Positions 54,268-62,332 of a stretch of DNA of 64,000 bases are shown one piece after another. The stretch is taken from positions 4,278,001 through 4,342,000 of the forward strand of contig NC_005027.1 in the NCBI RefSeq assembly GCF_000196115.1, written 5' to 3'. The position numbers were made by a program, and so were the translations under genes. Under the pieces are notes generated by a model. That model was not told where the DNA came from, ran no database searches, and worked only from the letters and a program-made list of their open reading frames with translations. The first letter of the stretch is position 1; every line of letters starts with the position of its first letter. Source of the stretch: Rhodopirellula baltica SH 1. GTDB taxonomy: Bacteria; Planctomycetota; Planctomycetia; Pirellulales; Pirellulaceae.

Positions 54268-56458
54268 AGTCATCACCTGGTGCATTCACTTGAGTACGCT
54301 TTCGAGCCACAACCTGCTCGAGATCAGCGTTTTCCGCTAAACCTAGTTGTCGATTGATCGTTCGGATCGTTGCGAGCGGACTGCCGGGATCCTGCGACTG
54401 CCATTCCTTCACACGGGCCTGCACATGCAAGCGATCCAAGGATTCCGGCATCACTTCCAAGGACTGCTCGTACCAGTAGCCCGCTCGGTCACGGGTCCCT
54501 TGACGATAGATTCCCGCTGGCAATCCTTCCGACAGTTCCCACCACATGTCGCCTATTGCCAAGAAGTCCTCAGCATCGTTGGCACCTTCCAGATCTCGCT
54601 TGGCAACCCGGGAAAGTTTTTCACTTGTTCCGTTGATGACCAACGGCAACCCCATTGCCCAATCGCCTTTCAGAAAGCAATAAAACCGGCCGAGAGCTGA
54701 TGCCAATTCCGCATCGTCCGGATTCTTTCGGTACTCGGCGACCTTCTCAGCGGCTTGCTCATATTGCTTGTTCGCAGAAGACAACTGTGTCTGAAGGAGC
54801 CGGACAAGCTTTTCAGCGGACGCGTCACGTTTGCCACCCCGGACATTGGCTCGCCGAAACCCTCGACGCTCTTCCTCCACTCGTGGCAAAGCGGAAGCAA
54901 TCCGGCCAACTCCTTCAAAATCGTTTCGTTCTAAACCTTCTTGAATTGCGACTAGCGCTCGGCGGACAAATGCCATTTGACTCGCAGTGTCCTCGTCCAC
55001 ATCATTTCGACGCGAAAACTCCAATAGCCCATCTCGATTGACCTGATAAAGATCGACTTCAAAGGTGGACGCGTGTTGATCCAAGACCGCTTGAAAAAGC
55101 ATGAAGTCGCCGCTGTCGATCGCCAGATCAATCGCAGCGTTCTGCAAGGCGTAGGCACCTGCGGCGTCATCTGACATCACCAATGATTTCTTTAGAAAAT
55201 CGTTGCTCAGCTCCGCCTGTGTCTGATTCTGTTTCGCTCGAACTAACTGCTCCCCGAACAACTGCTCGATTCGTTGATTGGAGGTGGCTAAGTCAGGAGA
55301 TGGTGGGACCGGCAATCGATTTTCACCCCAACTCTCTGCCTCAACCTCCGTATTCTCGACGATCTTGGATGCTTCAACTCGGCCAGAAACCTTCGCTTCC
55401 ACCTTCGTCTCGCTGCGGGATGGTTTATGTGCAGCAAGCAATGCATCGGGCTCTTTGTGGATGGCCCCCGCCCGCTGCCCATCACCTGACTCATACGTGA
55501 ACGCGTTGGTCCATTGTTTCGTTGACACCGAATTGGCAACATACGAAGGCCAGCCATTTGCCCAAGCAACCAACGTACCTCCCGATCGCAATTCACCGAG
55601 CGATCCTTTCAAAGCACCTAGATCCGCCGGTTCGAAGTCGACCGGACGAGTCCATTCGACTGCTAGATCATCATTGACCTCCACGAGCATCAGCGTGTTC
55701 TCAATCCCATCCTCAATATTGCGATCGCGCGGATAACGGTTGTCCCCAAACATGTAGTTGCGATGAGCCGGCAACATCCAATTCGTTTTGCTGTCAAATC
55801 GCTCTGGAGAAACCAACTCATCAGGAATGAACTCAATCAGCTCTTTGTTTGGGGAACGATTCCACGGCATGTTGAGATCGAACTTCTCAAATAGATCTTG
55901 ATGCCCGAGATAAGGCAAAATCAAAACCCTCCAAGACAATGTCTTGATCCCAGCCTTCGCTTGCGCCGACGGCGGGTAATGTCCTTTGTCTTCCTTGTAT
56001 GCCATCAGGGCTTCGGTCAATCGATTGAGATTCTCGACTGCCTTTGCATGACGCTCTGGCTCACCCAAAGGATTTGCCGGTTTCCGATCAGAGACTGGCT
56101 TCCAGTCTCCGATTGTTTCTTCCGGACTGTTTGCATCACGGTCTTTGGCTGCCTTCTGCACCGCCGATGTTGTAGCGGCGTTCGCCGTCTCCTTTACCCC
56201 TGCTTTGGCGTCGACCACCTCTGATGCGATTGCCGTGCTGACTGGCTGAGTTTGTGCCTTCGCGGACTCCTCTTTTTCGTCCGAACTTTTCGGACGAGCA
56301 CGCTGCGCAGCGCGCATCATCAACTCTTCTTTGCTGGGACCACAGCCCCCGCAGCACAACAATTGGCATCCCAAAACGAGCGACACCATCGTCCCGACGA
56401 CGCTGCGATGACCAACTGGTCGCAAGACGATTCCACTTCCTGAAGTGTTATCACTCAT
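54254..56458 (-). CDS. DUF1559-like lipoprotein
   Basis: 734-residue protein with a lipoprotein-like N-terminus (TMVSLVLGCQLLCCGGCGPS; CGGC is a non-ideal lipobox) but no prepilin signal. ATG 56458 overlaps the DUF1573 stop by 8 bp; GTG 56476 is possible. Residues about 65-130 are charged, then a DUF1559 core: LNRLTEALMAYKEDKGHYPP, LSWRVLILPYLGHQDLFEKF and NIEDGIENTLMLVEVND. The usual H-x9-DG element is degenerate (SGGTLVAWANG). The C-terminal half, about 390-734, is helical and TPR-like (EKVAEYRKNPDDAELASALG). Probably a membrane-anchored accessory of the neighbouring pseudopilins. Confidence 0.82.
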   Translation of the reverse strand: MSDNTSGSGIVLRPVGHRSVVGTMVSLVLGCQLLCCGGCGPSKEELMMRAAQRARPKSSDEKEESAKAQTQPVSTAIASEVVDAKAGVKETANAATTSAVQKAAKDRDANSPEETIGDWKPVSDRKPANPLGEPERHAKAVENLNRLTEALMAYKEDKGHYPPSAQAKAGIKTLSWRVLILPYLGHQDLFEKFDLNMPWNRSPNKELIEFIPDELVSPERFDSKTNWMLPAHRNYMFGDNRYPRDRNIEDGIENTLMLVEVNDDLAVEWTRPVDFEPADLGALKGSLGELRSGGTLVAWANGWPSYVANSVSTKQWTNAFTYESGDGQRAGAIHKEPDALLAAHKPSRSETKVEAKVSGRVEASKIVENTEVEAESWGENRLPVPPSPDLATSNQRIEQLFGEQLVRAKQNQTQAELSNDFLKKSLVMSDDAAGAYALQNAAIDLAIDSGDFMLFQAVLDQHASTFEVDLYQVNRDGLLEFSRRNDVDEDTASQMAFVRRALVAIQEGLERNDFEGVGRIASALPRVEEERRGFRRANVRGGKRDASAEKLVRLLQTQLSSANKQYEQAAEKVAEYRKNPDDAELASALGRFYCFLKGDWAMGLPLVINGTSEKLSRVAKRDLEGANDAEDFLAIGDMWWELSEGLPAGIYRQGTRDRAGYWYEQSLEVMPESLDRLHVQARVKEWQSQDPGSPLATIRTINRQLGLAENADLEQVVARKRTQVNAPGDDYEDG

Positions 56459-57638
56459 CGTTTGCAACCACCGCACCGATTAAAGGAAACCAATTCGAAA
56501 AGTCTTCGTTTTCGGGATCACCGATTTGGACGTAACCTCGTTTCTGATCCAAATTGAAGATGGTGGATGGGATCCCCTTGGGAATGCGAATGGTCAGTCG
56601 ATAGTCGCCAAAACGACTGGTAGGTTCAATGGATACATCGAGTGATTTTGGACTGACATCCAGAACGCTGAGAGCACGCTCTTCGTCGAAGTGCTTTCGA
56701 ACAATCAGATGAAACTCGTGCTCTTGGTCGTTTCCAAGTGTGCCCAGATCAAGGCCATCTCGCGAATGGAGCATGGGTGAGTGAAAACTAATGGGAGCGT
56801 GCACGCGTCCAGTTAGCTCGACACTTTTTTCGATCACATCTGACTCACCATTGACCAGCAAGTGCAGCTTCACTTCGCCTTGAAAACGGCCTGGCTTCTG
56901 AGCTCGACATCGGAGTTTGACTTGGTTGATGACGGTCGGCTGCTGTTCTGACAAAGACGGCTGTGAGTCGGAAGGAACGACATTTGATTCCCAATCGAAT
57001 CCGACCAAATCGGACTCGGCACCGACGACTGCAATATCGTCGTGCTGTTGGCTGTAGATCAAAAGAGTCGACTCAACGACCTCACCCGCATCGCCGGAGT
57101 GAAAAACACCCTTGGCAGGCACAAAGAGTTCGGTCCTGACCACGCCGGAAACCGTGAGATCGATCACCTCTCGCGTTGGGTCGTTGGTAATGACCCGCGC
57201 GGCTTGTTCGTATTGTTCGGATTTCTGACCTGTGTTCCACGTCAGTGTGACACTCGTTTTTTCGCCCGGTGCGAGTGTTCCTTTCTGTGCACTTCCAACA
57301 GTGCATTTGCAGGTTGTCTCTGCAACGTCAATCGTCAGTGGTCCCGCCCCATGATTCCAAATCTCGAATGCGTGCGAAGCGGTTGTGTGCGGGTCGACCA
57401 GCCCGAAGTCGTACCGGGTAGATGGCAAAACCGCTTGCGGCAATCCCATCGACTGGGCCTCTTTTCGCAGGGCCTCTTCGCGTTTGATCAACGAAACCTT
57501 CTTCTCGTATTCAGCGCGTTCGGTCTTCGAGACTCCATACGGAGCGTAAGTCACGATGGTCGCCAATCCCGTTGAAAGGCCGCCAAGGACAGACGCCAGC
57601 AGGATTCCAACAAGCAAAAACTTTCCTGTGATGCTCAT
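56451..57638 (-). CDS. DUF1573 exported protein
   Basis: 395-residue protein with an N-terminal membrane segment (FLLVGILLASVLGGLSTGLATIV) and a DUF1573 Ig-like domain at about 70-165: YDFGLVDPHTTASHAFEIWN, TCKCTVGSAQKGTLAPGEKT and VTLTWNTGQ. A second, less conserved Ig-like repeat follows, residues about 170-290. DUF1573 proteins are common in planctomycetes and Bacteroidetes; function is unknown, a periplasmic or surface role is likely. ATG 57638 (GTG 57641 possible). It is the first gene of the overlapping operon with the DUF1559-like lipoprotein and PEP-CTERM genes. Confidence 0.88.
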   Translation of the reverse strand: MSITGKFLLVGILLASVLGGLSTGLATIVTYAPYGVSKTERAEYEKKVSLIKREEALRKEAQSMGLPQAVLPSTRYDFGLVDPHTTASHAFEIWNHGAGPLTIDVAETTCKCTVGSAQKGTLAPGEKTSVTLTWNTGQKSEQYEQAARVITNDPTREVIDLTVSGVVRTELFVPAKGVFHSGDAGEVVESTLLIYSQQHDDIAVVGAESDLVGFDWESNVVPSDSQPSLSEQQPTVINQVKLRCRAQKPGRFQGEVKLHLLVNGESDVIEKSVELTGRVHAPISFHSPMLHSRDGLDLGTLGNDQEHEFHLIVRKHFDEERALSVLDVSPKSLDVSIEPTSRFGDYRLTIRIPKGIPSTIFNLDQKRGYVQIGDPENEDFSNWFPLIGAVVANDE

Positions 57639-57754
57639 CACACTCTATTCTTCAAAGAAAAGGAGAACCAACGAAAATGGAAGCCAAAAGCTCGCCATCT
57701 TTGTCCGCAAACATTCCTGAACTCGCGCTCATTGGGTGGCATGCTTTGCGTAAA

Positions 57755-57790
57755 ACGGCCACGGCATCCATTGAAAGATGCCGTGGCTTG
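57755..57790 (-). terminator. Terminator between the DUF1559 and DUF1573 genes
   Basis: Perfect 11-bp stem GCCACGGCATC (57758-57768) with GATGCCGTGGC (57777-57787), 8-base loop; on the minus strand it is followed by CGTTTTA. It comes 63 bp after the DUF1559 stop and separates that gene from the DUF1573 operon. Confidence 0.85.
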
Positions 57791-57850
57791 AATGGACGGA
57801 ACTCGCAATGATTCCACCTTACGAAACGGATTGTTCAAACCCGAAATGGA

Positions 57851-59122
57851 TCACTCAAAGTTGCCTTTGAAGTAGCCATCGTTGATGAAGATACCGGCGA
57901 AGAATTTGTCGCGAGGCATTTCCAACTTGTCGTCGGCGTAGCCAACACCAGAGATCTCAGCTTCGGTCAAACCGGTGACGGGGAAACCAGGATTCAAGAA
58001 TCCGTCGGCGTTGCTGTCGGCGAAGACTTCAACGTGACCATCGCCCATCAGGATATTGCAGCTACCTGCGTGAACGGCGTACCAGTCACGAGTGTCTTGC
58101 ATGTAGATCCCGTTGCCGCCTGGGCCGGTTGGAGCAGCACATCCAGCTGTGGTGGGTTCGCCACGCTCACAACCGATTTGCGCGAGCAGAGTTTCGTTGC
58201 TACCAATCAAGTCCAAGTTTCCTGCAGTCGCATTCCAGTAGGCAGGTCCGTCGTTGAACGCTTCGGTCAACAACGATCCGCTGGCGATGTACTCGACAGC
58301 TTCGGTTTGATTCAGGGCAGTTCCCCAGACGCCGGTTCCATCGAAACCGAGAGTCGCACCGAGAATCGCTTCGTCGACATCGCCAGGAGCTGCACAGCCG
58401 ATGAAGCCAACGTTGCTGCTGCTGATACGGCTTCGCTCCAAGTCGGCGACGCTCATTGGACCAGTCGATCCGCCCAAACCCTTGAATCCACCGCCGGACC
58501 AAGTGGTCAATTCGCCGGTGCTCGGATCAGCTTCGGTTTTGACCATTCCACGGACCAAGTGCCAAGAAGCGGCGTAGTTCGTGTTGTAACCGTTGGTCAA
58601 AAAGTAGCGAGCGATCAACTCGGCACGAACAGCGGTTTCTGGAGCCGTTCCGCCAAAGGTGGTGGAGCTTCCATCGCCCGAAACGCCTTGCCAATCTGCT
58701 TTGCCACACTGGCCAGCACTCAGGCGTGCCAACGGTGCAGCGTCCTTGGCGTCGGTGGTGTCCTTCCCGTACAAGTCATTGAGTTTTTCCGAGCCCTTCA
58801 ATGGGTTCGAAGGGTCCAACGACTCGTTCATGTTGCCGTCGCCAACGTTGACGAGGTCAGCAACCCAACCGTATTCGTCCATGCAACCATCGCGTCGGAA
58901 GTCCGACGCTCCACTGCAGAACGTTCCCGAAGGAGCACGATTGCTGTATTTGAACAGGCCGATGCCGATGTTCTTGAGGTTGGCTTGGCACTGAGCTGCA
59001 CGGGCAGCTTCGCGAGCCTTGGTGATGGCTGGCAACAACAAAGCTGCCAACAGAGCGATGATCGCGATCACGACCAACAACTCGATCAGGGTGAAACCTG
59101 ATTTTCGAAATTGCGACTTCAT
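57851..59122 (-). CDS. DUF1559-type pseudopilin, paralog 1
   Basis: 423-residue protein with a type IV prepilin signal: MKSQFRKSG then [20 protein letters not shown], ending in the [16 protein letters not shown] helix. H-x9-DG motif ([12 protein letters not shown]) near the C-terminus, but no HNYHS motif, so it belongs to a divergent branch. Diagnostic segments [35 protein letters not shown] and [12 protein letters not shown] recur in the paralog at 59885-61048. Eight or more Cys may form disulfides in the globular head. Preceded by a 760-bp non-coding region; followed by a terminator. Probably assembled by the general pseudopilus machinery. Confidence 0.92.
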   Translation of the reverse strand: MKSQFRKSGFTLIELLVVIAIIALLAALLLPAITKAREAARAAQCQANLKNIGIGLFKYSNRAPSGTFCSGASDFRRDGCMDEYGWVADLVNVGDGNMNESLDPSNPLKGSEKLNDLYGKDTTDAKDAAPLARLSAGQCGKADWQGVSGDGSSTTFGGTAPETAVRAELIARYFLTNGYNTNYAASWHLVRGMVKTEADPSTGELTTWSGGGFKGLGGSTGPMSVADLERSRISSSNVGFIGCAAPGDVDEAILGATLGFDGTGVWGTALNQTEAVEYIASGSLLTEAFNDGPAYWNATAGNLDLIGSNETLLAQIGCERGEPTTAGCAAPTGPGGNGIYMQDTRDWYAVHAGSCNILMGDGHVEVFADSNADGFLNPGFPVTGLTEAEISGVGYADDKLEMPRDKFFAGIFINDGYFKGNFE

Positions 59123-59884
59123 AGTCTTTCCTGAGATTTTAGTTGCCGAAAGCCGAACGGCTTCGACCTTGTGTTAAAATGAGATGTGGTGAGTTTGGTG
59201 GCGTTGGACTCACAAGAGCTGAGACTTGTTCCAGCAAGCTTCAGCTTGTCGAGCGTCACCGACTCCTTCTTCTTCGGAACGAAACCTGGTGGAGAGACTC
59301 TCTCCCAAGCTTCAATTCCATTGCGTGATTGCAATCACGCCAATCGTCTTCTTTCAGTTGCCGTGACGTGTGCCACAGGCTAAGGCAAACCTCCTTTCGG
59401 TAGAGAAGCTTCTGGTTGCTGTCAGCCTCCTTGAACAGATTCGGTGGCTGACAAGACATTCATTTGGGTGGTGTTTTACAAGAAGCCGATAGCACCAACA
59501 GGCTTCACAACTTGCATTCACAAACCTTTCACAATCCCTACTCATTCGCTTCGCATTCACACAGTTGCGAAGGCAGCTTTCTTGATGAATTCTCCCGCGA
59601 TAAGACTCACAAAACTCATCGAATCAAAACCGAGGGCCCGCGAGTCTTCACCAAGACTTCACACACATTTCTGAGACTGATTCATGCAAAACTGCTCTGT
59701 CGATTCAGTCGATAGCAAGATTGCAAAGCGGGCATTTCGCTGGTCATCGCCCGAACGTGCCAGTGCGTTAGTGATAGAGACCAAGCAATTGCCGGACGCA
59801 TGGCAAAGGAGACTGCCGAGCCAGCAAAAAGCGGACTGTCGGGCGCAACATTCGATCTATTTCGCGGATCGATAGCGTCCGACT
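59123..59884. other. Long intergenic region upstream of paralog 1
   Basis: About 760 bp with no supported gene; short plus-strand frames lack coding character. It is more AT-rich than its neighbours. It contains the 18-bp palindrome at 59323-59340 and must carry the promoter of the gene ending at 57851 and the 3' end of the gene at 59885. A long leader or small RNA is possible. Confidence 0.5.
59323..59340. promoter_or_regulatory. Perfect 18-bp palindrome GCGTGATTG CAATCACGC
   Basis: No loop, so it is an operator-type dyad rather than a terminator hairpin. It lies about 200 bp upstream of the DUF1559 paralog 1 start. The cognate factor is unknown. Confidence 0.45.
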
Positions 59885-61048
59885 TTAGAGTTCTTCACCC
59901 TTGCTATTGAGCGAGTAGTAGCTCGCTAGTTCCAAGTCGCCGGCTTCGACTTCGGCATCGGTCCAGAAGTTGGCGTCCATTGGGAATCCATTGTTAATAA
60001 AACCGTCACCATTGGCGTCATACAGTCCCCGAACACTTCCGTCTGCCATCAGGACGTGACAAACACCACCATGGTGACTCGACATCCCGCGGTAATCTTG
60101 TCGCGTGTCGTAATTCCAAATTCGCAGCCATCCTGAGACGCCTTCGCGTGGCGTGCTGGCGGCAATCACCGGTTCCTTCAGATAATTTGGATCGGTTTCT
60201 TTGTACAGAATTGGCTCTCCGATGATGGGAGTCACATACGGCGTTCCAGATGTCAATTCACCGACGTTGCCGGAAAGCTGGCCAATCGGCGACGCATCAC
60301 ACAAAAGCGGAACTGTGCTGCTGGGTGCTTTGGCGGTGTCCAAAAGACGCGTCGTCAATGGACCACGGGTCACGTTGAGCGACTTCAGATCATTTGTGCA
60401 GGCAGAATCTTTGGGCTGGGGCTGACCGCTTTCGTCCAAAATCACTTCACTACGGACCAGGAACCACGACGCGGCGTAGTTCGTGTTGTAACCGTCTTCC
60501 AGCATTTTGCGTTCGATATATTCGACTCGATCCGCGGGACTCGCCTCGATCAACCGAGCCACATTCTTGATAACGGTGCCCATTTCGTTCGTGTATTCCT
60601 CGGCGCCCAACTGATCGACGCAGTCGTTGGTCGCCCAGTCGGCCTCGTTGTCACTGAGCAGGTGTTCGATGGCGCTACTCGCCTGAGCCGATGTGCTGGT
60701 GCACCGCATTTCGCTGACCAACACGCCGCGTCGTACCAGATCCGCCACCCATCCCACTTCAGTGGGCACACCATCACGACGAAAGTCGAATGCACCTGAA
60801 CAAAACTCACCATTGGGCGCGTTCACTGTCCGTCCAGTCAGGCCGACACCAAATTGCTTGAGGTTGTTCTGACACTGAGCGGCTCGAGCTGCTTCACGTG
60901 CTTTCGAAACGGCCGGGAGTAACAACGCTGCCAACACACCGATGATCGAAATCACCACCAACATCTCAATCAACGTGAATGCGGCGTTGTTTCGCGGATC
61001 CAATGGGTGCTTGAGAGATGATTCGAAATGGCGGCGGTTGATGGACAT
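59885..61048 (-). CDS. DUF1559-type pseudopilin, paralog 2
   Basis: 387-residue protein, start ATG 61048 (GTG 61051 possible). The prepilin segment is [20 protein letters not shown] after a longer basic N-terminus ([18 protein letters not shown]), so the leader is about 25 residues and lacks the usual Gly(-1), having Ala. Similar to the gene at 57851: [37 protein letters not shown] and H-x9-DG ([12 protein letters not shown]). Length and Cys pattern differ, so the pair is an old duplication. Possibly major/minor subunits of one structure. Confidence 0.9.
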   Translation of the reverse strand: MSINRRHFESSLKHPLDPRNNAAFTLIEMLVVISIIGVLAALLLPAVSKAREAARAAQCQNNLKQFGVGLTGRTVNAPNGEFCSGAFDFRRDGVPTEVGWVADLVRRGVLVSEMRCTSTSAQASSAIEHLLSDNEADWATNDCVDQLGAEEYTNEMGTVIKNVARLIEASPADRVEYIERKMLEDGYNTNYAASWFLVRSEVILDESGQPQPKDSACTNDLKSLNVTRGPLTTRLLDTAKAPSSTVPLLCDASPIGQLSGNVGELTSGTPYVTPIIGEPILYKETDPNYLKEPVIAASTPREGVSGWLRIWNYDTRQDYRGMSSHHGGVCHVLMADGSVRGLYDANGDGFINNGFPMDANFWTDAEVEAGDLELASYYSLNSKGEEL

Positions 61049-61328
61049 CACAATGAAGACCGTGGAGGAGGATGAGACGAGAGCCCAAAGAGGGATTCTC
61101 GTGCAGCTCCACTTTTCGCATGGACTGGCGAGGCATCAACGTCAAAAAGGAACCCACGCGAGAACCTTCACGAAAAGAGCCGGCTCGTCTTCATCGCAAA
61201 TTCACCGACACCAAAACACAACACCATCGTCTGCGAAGTATTCCACTGGCAGCGAACCTCAGCATTTGGTATCGGCGAACACAGTTGGTCCCTTCCCACC
61301 GATAAAACTTTGACTGGAGCCCACCACG
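61049..61328. other. Divergent intergenic region
   Basis: About 280 bp between two divergent genes. No convincing promoter, palindrome or small gene was seen. Confidence 0.35.
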
Positions 61329-62276
61329 ATGTTGCTGCGAATCCCTCCCACGTCCCGTCGCCTCGCTTTGATCGGACTGGCCTGCCTGGGAACACAGAGC
61401 GTTCTGGTACCTCAATCGATCGGAAACGCCAAAGAACAGTCGGTTTTAGAACAAGCAGACGACGCATCCGGTGAAACCTACTCGCTGAAACACTCGCTTC
61501 AGCCTGGTCAAACACTTCGCTATGAAGTCACCCACGTTGCCAAAACCAAGACTCGCATCAATGGGTCCGAAGAAATTGCGAATGTTCACACCAAGAGCAA
61601 TCGAGCCTGGACCGTTGCGGAAGCCGACAATTCCGAAATGACGTTCGATCACTCGATCGAATCCGTCGCCATGACGCAGCAAAGCGGCGACGCGGATGAA
61701 GTTCAGTGGGATAGCACCACGGGCGAAGAACCGCCAAAAATCTTCAGCGTTGTCGCTTCGCAGATCGGAACTCCGTTGGCAACGGTGACGATCAACAAGC
61801 AGGGCCAAGAAGTCCGCCGGGAAGACCATGCGGGTTCCAAGTCCTCACTGGGAATGGGGACACTTGCGTTGGCACTGCCTGACAAACCCGTCAAGATTGG
61901 CGAATCATGGGCCGTTCCTTCCGAAATCCAAGCCCGAACCGAAGACGGCTTCGTCAAGCAAATCAAAATTCGTCAGCTTTACACGCTCAAGAAGGTCAAA
62001 GCCGGTGTAGCAACGCTGAGCGTGAAGAGTGAAACGCTGACTCCGATCGAAGAAGAATCTTTGCGGGCACAAGTCATTCAGCAACTCAGCAACGGAACGC
62101 TGCGTTTCGATGTCGACAACGGCTATTTGCTCAGCAAAGAACTGATCTGGGACGAGTCCGTCGTTGGCTTCCAGGGGCCTGGCAGCATGATGGAATACCG
62201 GGCCAAGATGACAGAGGAACTACTACCCGAAGACAGCTCCACAACGGTCGCGTCGAAGAAGAAAAGTCAACGCTGA
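61329..62276 (+). CDS. Exported protein of unknown function (DUF6263-like)
   Basis: 315-residue secreted protein with signal segment RRLALIGLACLGTQSVLVP. Mature part carries SLKHSLQPGQTLRYEVTH, VHTKSNRAWTVAEADNSEMT, LPDKPVKIGESWAVPSEIQ and TLRFDVDNGYLLSKELIWD, a pattern like the DUF6263 family of periplasmic proteins; this assignment is tentative. Start ATG 61329 lies close to a weak upstream purine tract. It stands alone, convergent with the membrane protein at 62324, with palindromic repeats between. Confidence 0.7.
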   Translation: MLLRIPPTSRRLALIGLACLGTQSVLVPQSIGNAKEQSVLEQADDASGETYSLKHSLQPGQTLRYEVTHVAKTKTRINGSEEIANVHTKSNRAWTVAEADNSEMTFDHSIESVAMTQQSGDADEVQWDSTTGEEPPKIFSVVASQIGTPLATVTINKQGQEVRREDHAGSKSSLGMGTLALALPDKPVKIGESWAVPSEIQARTEDGFVKQIKIRQLYTLKKVKAGVATLSVKSETLTPIEEESLRAQVIQQLSNGTLRFDVDNGYLLSKELIWDESVVGFQGPGSMMEYRAKMTEELLPEDSSTTVASKKKSQR

Positions 62277-62310
62277 TTGTCGCTGCCATTCTCGGCAGAC
62301 TCATCTTCCC

Positions 62311-62332
62311 CGTAGGCCAGGTCCTACCTGGC
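62311..62332. repeat. 22-bp palindromic repeat, copy A
   Basis: CGTAG followed by GCCAGGT CCT ACCTGGC, a 7-bp stem and 3-base loop. The stop codon of the minus-strand gene (62324-62326) lies inside it. Copy B is at 62414-62435 in inverted orientation. Confidence 0.85.
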
